The position numbers were made by a program, and so were the translations under genes. The notes beneath the pieces are model-generated. The model was not told the origin of the DNA, made no database searches, and saw only the letters and a program-made list of their open reading frames with translations. This document shows, piece after piece, positions 1 to 5,703 of a stretch of DNA of 6,491 bases. Numbering within the stretch: position 1 is the stretch's first letter; every line of letters starts with the position of its first letter. Origin of the DNA: Lachnoclostridium phytofermentans (GTDB lineage Bacteria; Bacillota; Clostridia; Lachnospirales; Lachnospiraceae); the NCBI GenBank assembly GCA_003526525.1, contig DPVV01000256.1, positions 8,908 through 15,398 on the forward strand, given 5' to 3'.

Positions 1-140
1 GTTAATGATACAGTCACTTTCTTTAATGATACAGTCACTTTCGTTGATGATACTGCAACTTTAGTTAATGATACAGTCACTTTCGTTGATGATACGCAAC
101 TTTTAGTTAATGATACAGCAACTTTCAGTTAATGAGTCAG
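1..140. repeat. Degenerate 21-bp tandem repeat, about six copies plus a partial seventh
   Basis: Units begin at 1, 22, 43, 64, 85 and 106 (the last is 22 bp), followed by a partial copy at 128-140. Two subtypes are mixed: one ends GTCACTTTC (units 1, 2, 4), the other has GCAACTTT (units 3, 5, 6). The unit is a multiple of three, and forward frame 1 is open from the left edge to TAA at 130-132, giving heptapeptides of the type V-[N/D]-D-T-[V/A]-T-[F/L]. Unit 5 has a one-base loss and a one-base gain that restore the frame (V-D-D-T-Q-L-L). One minus frame is also open through the array but has no start codon. It may be the C-terminal tail of a gene entering from the left, or a non-coding minisatellite; the window does not decide. 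Confidence 0.85.
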
Positions 141-145
141 TACAC

Positions 146-174
146 TAGACAATTTTGCATGTCTATAGTACAAT
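146..174 (+). promoter_or_regulatory. Sigma-A-type promoter for the transferase-LysR pair
   Basis: TAGACA (146-151) matches the -35 consensus in 5 of 6 bases. A spacer of exactly 17 bp follows, then TACAAT (169-174), a 5 of 6 match to the -10. The expected transcription start is near 181, giving a leader of about 150 nt before the start codon at 333. The promoter begins a few bases after the tandem repeat ends. Confidence 0.6.
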
Positions 175-180
175 ATGTAT

Positions 181-220
181 ACAATTTTATAGGCTAGAAT
201 TTGGAATGCTATAAAATTGT
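181..220 (+). promoter_or_regulatory. 12-bp perfect inverted repeat at the predicted transcript start
   Basis: ACAATTTTATAG (181-192) and its exact reverse complement CTATAAAATTGT (209-220) flank a 16-nt spacer. In RNA two G-U pairs and one A-U pair could extend the stem outward to 178-223. It starts where the 146-174 promoter should initiate, so it could be a 5'-terminal mRNA hairpin or an operator just downstream of the start site. No T-run follows, so it is a poor intrinsic terminator for anything upstream. Confidence 0.45.
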
Positions 221-240
221 GTGACTTATTTATCTAGTCC

Positions 241-301
241 AAAACGCAAAAAGCTATTTCACCCCTACAGTCTTTGTAAGGGAAAACCAGCATGCGTATT
301 T
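241..301 (+). promoter_or_regulatory. Nested imperfect hairpin in the leader (possible cis-regulatory RNA)
   Basis: Three stacked helices can be drawn. P1 pairs 241-248 with 293-301 (8 bp, bulged A298). P2 pairs 253-255 with 289-291. P3 pairs 263-270 with 274-282 (8 bp including one G-U, bulged A279, triloop 271-273). The internal loops are purine-rich. The fold ends 19 nt before the GGAGG of the next gene. It matches no riboswitch class I recognise; in particular the paired GNRA-type core of the c-di-GMP-I aptamer is missing. It could simply be a fortuitous fold of AT-rich sequence. Confidence 0.3.
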
Positions 302-332
302 TGAATTCTGTTGAATACTCGGAGGAAATCAT

Positions 333-1295
333 ATGCTTTACTCAATTTTTGATAACTTGTCAGGCAAAAGTATTACTTTTGTAGGGTTATTGCTAGCTTT
401 CTTAATTACATGTATCTTACTAAAGGTACTACAGAACATTCTACCAAGGGATGGTGGAAGAGCTTACGCGGTAAATGGTGGGTTATCTCAAGGGAAGCCT
501 CGCGGTGCAGGACTTGTTTTTATCCTAGTATTCGTTGTAGCTACATTGCTATTCGTTCCAATCTCCAGAGAACTAATCATATATCTTCTCATGATTATTG
601 CTGCTATGATGAGTGGTTACTTAGACGATAGCTCAAAAGCACCTTGGGGTGAATATAAAAAAGGGTTGATTGACTTAATTATCGCACTTGTGTGTGCTGT
701 TACTTACGTGAATTTTAATGGCAGTACCTTAACAATTCTAACGACTGGTACTTCATTTGAACTTAATCCTGTCCTTTACGTGTTACTTGCAATGTTATTA
801 ATTTGGGTTTCTATTAATGTAACCAATTGTACCGACGGAGTAGACGGGCTTAGTGGCAGCATCGGTATTGCTACGACTTTTACATTTTACCTTGTGTTTG
901 TTTCAATTACAGAAAACCAAGATTATGCTTTAATTTCTTTACTCATGATTGCTTGTATTCTTGGTTACCTATGGTTTAATGCTTCTCCAAGTAAGTTGTT
1001 AATGGGAGACGCTGGTTCCAGAGCAATCGGATTGTTTATTGCAATAATTGCTCTTAAAACAGGTAGTCCATTACTTTATATTCCTGCTGCCATTGTTTTT
1101 ATCATCGACGGAGGACTTGGTTTGGTGAAGGTTGCTCTTCTTCGTTTCTTTAAGATTAAGATTTTAGCAAATACAAGAACACCAATCCATGACCATGTTA
1201 GAAAAAATCTAGGTTGGTCCGATACACAAACTGTATTCCGTTTTATCACTATACAGGTTATGGTATCCTTTATCGTCCTTTATCTGGTGTTATAG
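333..1295 (+). CDS. MraY/WecA-family polyprenyl-phosphate sugar-1-phosphate transferase (glycosyltransferase family 4)
   Basis: This is an integral membrane enzyme of 320 aa with about ten hydrophobic segments. The family moves a UDP-linked N-acetylhexosamine phosphate (UDP-MurNAc-pentapeptide for MraY, UDP-GlcNAc for WecA/TagO types) onto undecaprenyl phosphate at the inner face of the membrane. Family motifs appear in order: a GKPRGAG loop (54-60) where MraY has its conserved glycine/lysine loop, LDD (97-99), NVTNCTDGVDG (162-172), MGDAGS (224-229) and TPIHDH (283-288). D98, D99 and D226 correspond to the magnesium-binding aspartates. The last motif departs from MraY's PIHHH: the middle histidine is D287. 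Length is close to bacterial MraY (about 320-360). Start: ATG with GGAGG at 321-325, 7 nt upstream. It is not in a cell-division gene cluster, so it is probably a second, specialised copy for a surface or secondary polymer rather than the main peptidoglycan enzyme. Family certain, substrate not. Confidence 0.88.
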   Translation: MLYSIFDNLSGKSITFVGLLLAFLITCILLKVLQNILPRDGGRAYAVNGGLSQGKPRGAGLVFILVFVVATLLFVPISRELIIYLLMIIAAMMSGYLDDSSKAPWGEYKKGLIDLIIALVCAVTYVNFNGSTLTILTTGTSFELNPVLYVLLAMLLIWVSINVTNCTDGVDGLSGSIGIATTFTFYLVFVSITENQDYALISLLMIACILGYLWFNASPSKLLMGDAGSRAIGLFIAIIALKTGSPLLYIPAAIVFIIDGGLGLVKVALLRFFKIKILANTRTPIHDHVRKNLGWSDTQTVFRFITIQVMVSFIVLYLVL

Positions 1296-1313
1296 TAGGA
1301 AACGAACTTATAG

Positions 1314-1331
1314 AAAGGGGAAGGCGCATTG
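1314..1331 (+). promoter_or_regulatory. Ribosome-binding site and TTG start of the LysR gene
   Basis: AAAGGGG (1314-1320) lies 8 nt before TTG at 1329-1331. The reading frame from this TTG gives the usual LysR N-terminus, with the winged helix beginning within a few residues, and no in-frame ATG fits nearby. TTG is therefore the likely start and may lower translation. Confidence 0.65.
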
Positions 1332-2219
1332 GATATTAATTATGAGTTATATAAAGTATTCTATTATGTTGCGAAAACACTTAGCTTTAGCGAAGCTGCT
1401 GCTGAATTATTCATCTCTCAATCTGCGGTTAGCCAATCCGTAAAAGTATTAGAAAAACGACTGAATCAGGTACTCTTTATACGTAGTACCAAAAGAGTAA
1501 GTCTTACCAAAGAAGGCGAGATGCTCTTTAAGCATATAGAACCAGCCATTAATTTAATCAGCCGAGGTGAGAATCAACTCCTAAACTCTACTCCAGCAGG
1601 TGGTATGCAATTACGAATTGCCGCAAGTGATACGATTTGTAGATATTTCTTAGTACCATATCTAAATAATTTTCACAAATCCTATCCTGAGGTACATATT
1701 CGTATTATTAATGGTACCTCACTAAAATGCGCAGAGCTACTTGAAACAAATCAAGTGGATTTAATTGTTGTCAATTCTCCTAACTCTGCATTAAACAATA
1801 ACTTAAATATTCAAGATGTTACTACCTTTCGAGACGTCTTTGTTGCAAAACCAGAAGCCTTTCCACTTACCAATCATAAGCTTACGTTAACAGAGCTTCA
1901 GAAGTTACCTATCCTTATGCTTACGAAGCTCTCTACGACAAGCGCCTTCCTTCATAATTTGTTCTTACAACAATCCTTGGATTTGGTGCCTGCTATAGAA
2001 CTTAGCAGTAATGATTTGTTGATTGATTTAGCTAAAATTGGTCTTGGCATCGCATTTGTACCGGATTTTTGTATCAATAATATCAACTCCTCAGAACTTA
2101 TTACGTTAGAAACAGCGGATGAGATGCCGGAGCGAAAATTAGTTGTAGCTTACGATGATAGCCTACCACTATCTGAGCCTGCACAGTTTTTTATCAATTC
2201 AATGTTAAACAAACTATAA
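1329..2219 (+). CDS. LysR-type transcriptional regulator
   Basis: The protein is 296 aa, the normal LysR length. Residues about 3-62 form the N-terminal winged helix-turn-helix, with the typical run SFSEAAAELFISQSAVSQSV at 19-38, then LEKRLNQVLFIRS and LTKEGE. A linker helix follows to about 88, and the type 2 periplasmic-binding-like effector domain spans about 92-295. LysR proteins act as tetramers and activate or repress in response to a small molecule held by the C-terminal domain; the ligand cannot be read here. The gene starts 33 bp after the membrane transferase on the same strand with no terminator between, so the two are probably co-transcribed. It converges on the azlD end of the minus-strand operon rather than diverging from a target, so its target is not obvious. 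Candidates are its own leader (146-301) or the promoter at 5480-5508. Confidence 0.93.
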   Translation: MDINYELYKVFYYVAKTLSFSEAAAELFISQSAVSQSVKVLEKRLNQVLFIRSTKRVSLTKEGEMLFKHIEPAINLISRGENQLLNSTPAGGMQLRIAASDTICRYFLVPYLNNFHKSYPEVHIRIINGTSLKCAELLETNQVDLIVVNSPNSALNNNLNIQDVTTFRDVFVAKPEAFPLTNHKLTLTELQKLPILMLTKLSTTSAFLHNLFLQQSLDLVPAIELSSNDLLIDLAKIGLGIAFVPDFCINNINSSELITLETADEMPERKLVVAYDDSLPLSEPAQFFINSMLNKL

Positions 2220-2248
2220 AATATTAGAGATTAATTACAGAGTGCATA

Positions 2249-2310
2249 AAACAACAAGGGTGATATAAATTTTCGTTACCAACGAAAAACTTATATCACC
2301 CTTGTTGTTT
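2249..2310. terminator. Long bidirectional hairpin terminator between convergent genes
   Basis: A 20-bp perfect outer stem (2249-2268 with 2291-2310) encloses a 1x2 internal loop and an 8-bp inner stem (2270-2277 with 2281-2288) closed by the triloop ACC (2278-2280). It begins 29 nt after the LysR stop codon and lies about 70 nt beyond the azlD stop, between convergent genes. The T-rich ends (TTGTTGTTT on plus, TTGTTGTTTTA on minus) fit termination in both directions. The perfect pairing is unusually long for a simple terminator. Confidence 0.8.
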
Positions 2311-2382
2311 CCTATATCAATCTCATATACAGCATAATATTTTAATTAATTAATATTAAACTTAAAAAATAATCCAGATCAT

Positions 2383-2691
2383 TTAGAATAACAGCCCTGT
2401 TACAAAAACCGTTAAAATCGCACCGACGGCTACTATCACCAAGCTTCTATTAAAATAAGCCAATAAAAATGCTACTATAGCACCACATAACGCAGTTATT
2501 ACATTACCAGTGGACTCGAATACATCAGGAAATGTGAGAGCTCCTAATACTGCATACGGCACATAATTTAAAAATGATTTGATACGCACGGATTTTATTT
2601 CCCTACGAAACAAAGTAATTGGTAAGGCTCTTGGTATGTAGGTTACAAGTGCCATAATGATTACTGCTAGCAAAGCCCTTTCTATGGTCAT
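2383..2691 (-). CDS. azlD: AzlD-family branched-chain amino acid export subunit
   Basis: This is a small, very hydrophobic membrane protein of 102 aa, the usual AzlD length (about 100-110), with three or four membrane segments (about 5-24, 41-56, 62-80, 83-101). The family signature TYIPRALP lies at 17-24, followed by a basic loop (RREIKSVRIKS, 29-39) and NYVPYAVLGAL (42-52). AzlD is the small partner of AzlC in a two-component exporter known for branched-chain amino acids and toxic analogues such as azaleucine. Start: ATG with a perfect AAGGAGG (plus positions 2699-2705) 7 nt upstream. It is the last gene of the operon, 100 bp after azlC; that gap holds a hairpin. Family assignment is firm. 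The substrate is inferred from the family and could be another amino acid. Confidence 0.9.
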   Translation of the reverse strand: MTIERALLAVIIMALVTYIPRALPITLFRREIKSVRIKSFLNYVPYAVLGALTFPDVFESTGNVITALCGAIVAFLLAYFNRSLVIVAVGAILTVFVTGLLF

Positions 2692-2732
2692 AAACTTTCC
2701 TCCTTCTTGAAATCATTCCTGTATAGTAGGCA

Positions 2733-2770
2733 GGATATTTATGCCGAGGATTAGGCAGGCACAAATATCC
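2733..2770 (-). promoter_or_regulatory. Intercistronic mRNA hairpin between azlC and azlD
   Basis: On the minus strand, 2770-2758 pairs with 2745-2733 over 13 bp around a 12-nt loop (2757-2746). One pair (plus positions 2762 and 2741) is G-U in the minus-strand RNA but would be an A-C mismatch in plus-strand RNA, so the structure suits the azlCD transcript. No T-run follows, so it is not a clear terminator. The loop contains UCCUC, complementary to GAGGA inside the azlD Shine-Dalgarno (plus 2698-2702). An 8-bp direct repeat, TAGGCAGG (plus 2727-2734 and 2752-2759), overlaps the structure. It may stabilise or process the mRNA, or tune azlD translation. Confidence 0.5.
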
Positions 2771-2791
2771 GGGTGAAAAATCTTTGATATT

Positions 2792-3496
2792 TCACACTTC
2801 AATTGGATATAAAAAAGCTCCAATTCCTGCTGAGAAAACGGTTGCTATAATCACTCGAAACCCAGAAGAAATAAAGGAAAAGATAGGGATGTACCGTAAG
2901 AAACAGTGAATCACAATGGACAGAAGTAAAATAATGACCACCGGCTTTGATTTTCTCGCCGGTGGGACAATAATCGCTATAAACATTCCATAAAGAGCAA
3001 TCCCCATTGCACTTTGTATGCTTTGAGGCAATGCAGAACATATCAGGGCACCAAGGGCAGTTCCAAGGCTCCACCCAGCGATAGGTGCGCTAATTAACCC
3101 TAACATATAAGCATTACTTAATCTCCCCTGCTCCATAGAAGCAACACTAAACGTCTCATCCGTAATACCAAAAGAAAAAATTAATCGATTCCGTAGTCCA
3201 ATGTTAGGATCTATTTTTTGAGATAAGGAAAGTGACATTAACATATATCGTATGTTAATAATAAATGTGGTTAAACCTATTTCAAATAATCCTGCCCCTG
3301 CAAAAATTAAGTTTGTTCCCGCAAACTGCCCCGCAGAGGTCAGATTTGAAAATGATATAAATATAGCCAGCCATACCGGTAACCCACCGTTTACTGCCAT
3401 TAGCCCAAACGTAAAGGATACAGGAAGATAACCAATTGCAATTGGCAACCCTCGTTTAAAACCATATTTAAATTGTTTTTTATTTTCAAAATTCAT
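2792..3496 (-). CDS. azlC: AzlC-family branched-chain amino acid exporter, large subunit
   Basis: The protein is 234 aa, a normal length for AzlC, with about seven or eight hydrophobic segments. Family landmarks are GLPIAIGYLPVSFTFG (16-31), the membrane segment with SAGQFAG (54-60), NIRYMLMSLSLS (81-92), in which N81, R83 and Y84 are the usual conserved residues, and ITDETFSVA (111-119). AzlC forms the main body of the exporter and works with AzlD, encoded next. Start: ATG with AAAGGA (plus 3507-3512) about 10 nt upstream, a fairly weak site. It begins only 20 bp after the stop of the degenerate deacylase paralogue, which supports one transcript. This position ties export to the deacylase pair: the likely cargo is whatever amino acid that pair releases or binds. 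That last step is inference. Confidence 0.92.
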   Translation of the reverse strand: MNFENKKQFKYGFKRGLPIAIGYLPVSFTFGLMAVNGGLPVWLAIFISFSNLTSAGQFAGTNLIFAGAGLFEIGLTTFIINIRYMLMSLSLSQKIDPNIGLRNRLIFSFGITDETFSVASMEQGRLSNAYMLGLISAPIAGWSLGTALGALICSALPQSIQSAMGIALYGMFIAIIVPPARKSKPVVIILLLSIVIHCFLRYIPIFSFISSGFRVIIATVFSAGIGAFLYPIEV

Positions 3497-3516
3497 TGTA
3501 CTATTTTCCTTTGTTT

Positions 3517-4452
3517 TTATTCGTGTAATCTTCTTATCAGTTTATATACAATGCAATTTTGTATGACCAAAGGCTTACTATGAGCGAAGAAGATAATACC
3601 ATCACTTGGTGCAATGATTTGTGAGATTACCTCACCCTCAATCGGATCCACAACTTCTGCTAAGACATCACCAAATTTTACTTCTTCCCCTGGTTTTCTA
3701 AGAGGGCGATATATCCCTGAAACATCTGTTTTTATTGGCATTAATGTTTCTTCTTCCACAATACTGGCAATATAACCGCTATGGCAGTTGTACTTGATAA
3801 TTCCCATGCGTGTTAGAAATCGAAGTACCGAAGATACCGCCTGCCTTGCATATTTTTCATCAATACTGCTGGTTGCTGGAGTATATACAGAAAATGCATT
3901 CGTTCCATTCACTTGCCAGCAATAATTGAGAGTTCCTGTATCGAATGGATGTGGTTTTTTTGTGACTACATATGGTAACCCAAACAGATTTGCTAGGCTA
4001 GTACTTTCATGGCCTGTTTCCATCATTCTAACATGGGGAATAAATTCTCCTGGAGTGTGAAAACTTGCAAACTGGATACCAAAGTTATATCCTTTCACTG
4101 CCTCAAAAACTCCACCAGCAATACGCTCTGTTGTTTCACCACTGTTATCTCCCGGAAACATACGGTTAATATCTGACTTATCCATTGCCCAAAAACGTTT
4201 CTCAATGTTAATACTAGACTGGTTAAGCGTAGGTATTACCATGATTTCATTGTTATTTAAAATTGCTCCGATTTTTTCAAGTCTGGTTAATTCCTTAATC
4301 AACTGAGAACAGATATATAACTGCTGTATTTCATTTCCCCTTGTTGGTCCTACAATACATGCTGCTTTTTCTCCCTTTCCAAAGCGAAAACCAACAATAT
4401 GCATGTCATCACGATAAGGACTTTTTACCGTATGAATTATTTCCTGAAACAT
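3517..4452 (-). CDS. Catalytically degenerate AstE/AspA-family protein (probable pseudo-deacylase)
   Basis: The protein is 311 aa, exactly as long as its upstream neighbour, and aligns with it without gaps over residues 94-142. It keeps the substrate-loop motif DINRMFPGD (94-102), but the metal site is broken. The HGDE motif becomes RGNE (38-41), so the first zinc histidine is R38. DLH becomes QFA (127-129), so the other zinc histidine is A129 and D127 is Q127. The catalytic glutamate is Y190. Only E41 remains of the zinc ligands. The C-terminal beta domain (about 225-311) is well kept, including QIIAPSDGIIFF (278-289). The gene is intact and has a strong ribosome-binding site, so it looks selected for rather than decaying. 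Likely roles are a regulatory or structural partner of the active enzyme, or a binding protein. H132 could in principle offer a shifted metal ligand, so inactivity is likely but not proven. Confidence 0.82.
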   Translation of the reverse strand: MFQEIIHTVKSPYRDDMHIVGFRFGKGEKAACIVGPTRGNEIQQLYICSQLIKELTRLEKIGAILNNNEIMVIPTLNQSSINIEKRFWAMDKSDINRMFPGDNSGETTERIAGGVFEAVKGYNFGIQFASFHTPGEFIPHVRMMETGHESTSLANLFGLPYVVTKKPHPFDTGTLNYCWQVNGTNAFSVYTPATSSIDEKYARQAVSSVLRFLTRMGIIKYNCHSGYIASIVEEETLMPIKTDVSGIYRPLRKPGEEVKFGDVLAEVVDPIEGEVISQIIAPSDGIIFFAHSKPLVIQNCIVYKLIRRLHE

Positions 4453-5388
4453 TTACACCCCTCCTAGGATTCTAGCAATTAGGGAACCATCATAAACGAC
4501 AGGGTATTCCCTTAATGTAAACACGACTCCATCACAGGGAGCTATAATATGCTGAACAATCGTACCATTTAAACTATCCACAATATTTCCAACAACATCT
4601 CCAGCTTTAATATCCATCAAGTGTTCTACACATGGTAAAAATACACCAGAGGCTTCTGCATGTATTAAAGTTACTTTATCCTGATCGGATGAGATTACTG
4701 AGGTCTTTGGTGTAATGACAGGTCCACCCCAAATACCAAGCTTATGCATCAGGCAAAAAATACCTTCTAAAATCTGATCCCCAAACTCCTTTGTAATTCT
4801 CATACCAACTCCCATCTCAATGCTTAACGTTGGTACCTCTTTTTGATTTAAGCTATGATATAGACTAGCAGTTTCAACCGTTGGAGAGGAATGAACCCAG
4901 ATAAAGTCTGTATTCAATAGCTTAGCATATTCCAATAGACTTTCTTCATGTTGTTTATCAAGCCGAACCTGTGGAATTTCTCTTAAGAAGATATTACTTG
5001 CATGCAAATCTACACAAAAATCTGCTCCCTCAAGATCCTCTACAAGCCTTGCCGCAACATATTCGGACATATCGCCATCCATATCTCCTGGAAAGCTTCG
5101 GTTCATATCCAAATCAAAGGTCGGTATTCTTCTTGTAATCGATTCCATACCAAGCGGGTTTACACATGGATAAACATCTACAATCCCTGTTAAGAATTCC
5201 TTCGATTCCTGAATACGGCGTATCAATTGATAACATATATACTGGCCTTCCAGTTCATCACCATGTATTCCTGTGACAATACAAATCCTTTTTTCATTAC
5301 CCTTTTTATCCTCTGGTTCGAGACGATTCTTTTTGATATGCATTGTTTCTAATACTGGCAAACCTACCGAAACTACTGTTTTAACCAT
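4453..5388 (-). CDS. Zinc-dependent deacylase of the succinylglutamate desuccinylase/aspartoacylase family
   Basis: The family hydrolyses N-acyl amino acids (N-acetylaspartate, N-succinylglutamate and relatives) with one zinc held in a carboxypeptidase-like fold. The 311-aa protein has an intact site: GIHGDELEG (40-48) gives H42 and E45, DLHAS (127-131) gives H129, and SIEMG (189-193) gives the catalytic general base E191. DMNRSFPGD (94-102) supplies the usual substrate-binding N96 and R97. Residues about 240-311 form the small C-terminal beta domain, with HIIAPCDGVVFT at 280-291. Start: ATG with AAGGG (plus 5399-5403) 10 nt upstream. No signal peptide is seen, so it should be cytoplasmic. 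It leads the operon: its stop codon abuts the ATG of a degenerate paralogue, and azlC and azlD follow. The substrate is unknown. An N-acylated amino acid whose free form leaves through AzlCD is a reasonable guess. It is not placed with an arginine-succinyltransferase pathway, so astE is not used. Confidence 0.88.
   Translation of the reverse strand: MVKTVVSVGLPVLETMHIKKNRLEPEDKKGNEKRICIVTGIHGDELEGQYICYQLIRRIQESKEFLTGIVDVYPCVNPLGMESITRRIPTFDLDMNRSFPGDMDGDMSEYVAARLVEDLEGADFCVDLHASNIFLREIPQVRLDKQHEESLLEYAKLLNTDFIWVHSSPTVETASLYHSLNQKEVPTLSIEMGVGMRITKEFGDQILEGIFCLMHKLGIWGGPVITPKTSVISSDQDKVTLIHAEASGVFLPCVEHLMDIKAGDVVGNIVDSLNGTIVQHIIAPCDGVVFTLREYPVVYDGSLIARILGGV
4460..4465 (-). promoter_or_regulatory. 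Ribosome-binding site of the second deacylase-like gene, inside the first
   Basis: AGGAGG (minus strand), part of AGGAGGGG at 4458-4465, lies 7 nt before the ATG at 4452. It is encoded by the last codons of the upstream gene, whose TAA (4455-4453) directly touches the ATG with no spacer. This arrangement favours translational coupling and near-equal production of the two proteins. Confidence 0.8.
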
Positions 5389-5479
5389 CTTTTCACAACC
5401 CTTCTGTAGGCATTATTTTAAAACTTTAAAGCATTGATTCGTAATAGTATTTGTTAAAATTTCATTTCATTGTACTATA

Positions 5480-5508
5480 ATTATACAGTAAAGTAAATCC
5501 TTTGAAAA
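5480..5508 (-). promoter_or_regulatory. Sigma-A-type promoter for the deacylase-azlCD operon
   Basis: On the minus strand TTTTCA (plus 5503-5508) serves as a 4 of 6 match to the -35 box, followed by 17 bp and a perfect TATAAT (plus 5480-5485). The start site should lie near 5473, leaving a leader of about 85 nt. It sits downstream of the leuCD terminator, which supports independent transcription. Confidence 0.6.
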
Positions 5509-5554
5509 CCTTTCTAATAATATAGGATTACTCCCCTACTAATATTCATGAAAA

Positions 5555-5624
5555 ACGAGAACAACTCGAATCCTCTATCTGAAAGTTAGATGCCTTCCGA
5601 TTGGATTTATCGAGTTGTTCTCGT
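5555..5624 (-). terminator. Rho-independent terminator of leuCD
   Basis: A 15-bp perfect stem (5555-5569 with 5610-5624, GC-richer than its surroundings) encloses a partly paired 40-nt interior (for example 5577-5580 with 5588-5591). On the minus strand the hairpin is followed directly by TTTTTC. It begins 79 nt past the leuD stop codon and just upstream of the next operon's promoter. Confidence 0.8.
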
Positions 5625-5703
5625 ATCTCTATATCAAACCATGAATCACAATTTTATATGAAAACTCCCTCTTTTTTGATACACTAATCAAAACAAAGAG
5701 CTC

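Larger units (their letters stand above)
5389..5703. other. 315-bp intergenic region between leuD and the deacylase operon
   Basis: The region holds the leuCD terminator (5555-5624) and the promoter of the deacylase-azlCD operon (5480-5508), with a leader of about 85 nt that is AT-rich and shows no strong fold. No open frame of useful length with a ribosome-binding site is visible on either strand. I see no T-box or other recognisable riboswitch in it. Bases 5625-5703 are the unstructured 3' trailer of leuD. Confidence 0.6.

Noticed and set aside
1..140. CRISPR array
   Set aside because: The repeats are directly adjacent, 21 bp, degenerate and have no unique spacers.
241..301. Possible c-di-GMP-I type riboswitch suggested by the ACGCAAA...GCT string
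   Set aside because: The first helix with its tetraloop and the later conserved core of that class are absent, so only a generic structured leader is claimed.
292..384. Short upstream frame (30 codons, ATG at 292) overlapping the start of the MraY-like gene, preceded by AAGGGA
   Set aside because: It is out of frame with the gene, lies within the leader fold and encodes no recognisable peptide. A regulatory upstream ORF is possible but unsupported.
410..631. 73-codon forward frame inside the MraY-like gene
   Set aside because: It is a shadow frame of a clearly coding sequence, with no family features.
2799..3074. 91-codon minus frame inside azlC
   Set aside because: It is out of frame with a well-supported membrane protein, and its composition is not protein-like.
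5002..5193. Forward frame antisense to the active deacylase, and a similar one at 5716-5919 antisense to leuD
   Set aside because: Both lie opposite conserved enzyme motifs and show no independent coding signal.
5389..5473. T-box or amino-acid riboswitch in the leader of the deacylase operon
   Set aside because: The leader is only about 85 nt, has no T-box sequence and no strong stems.
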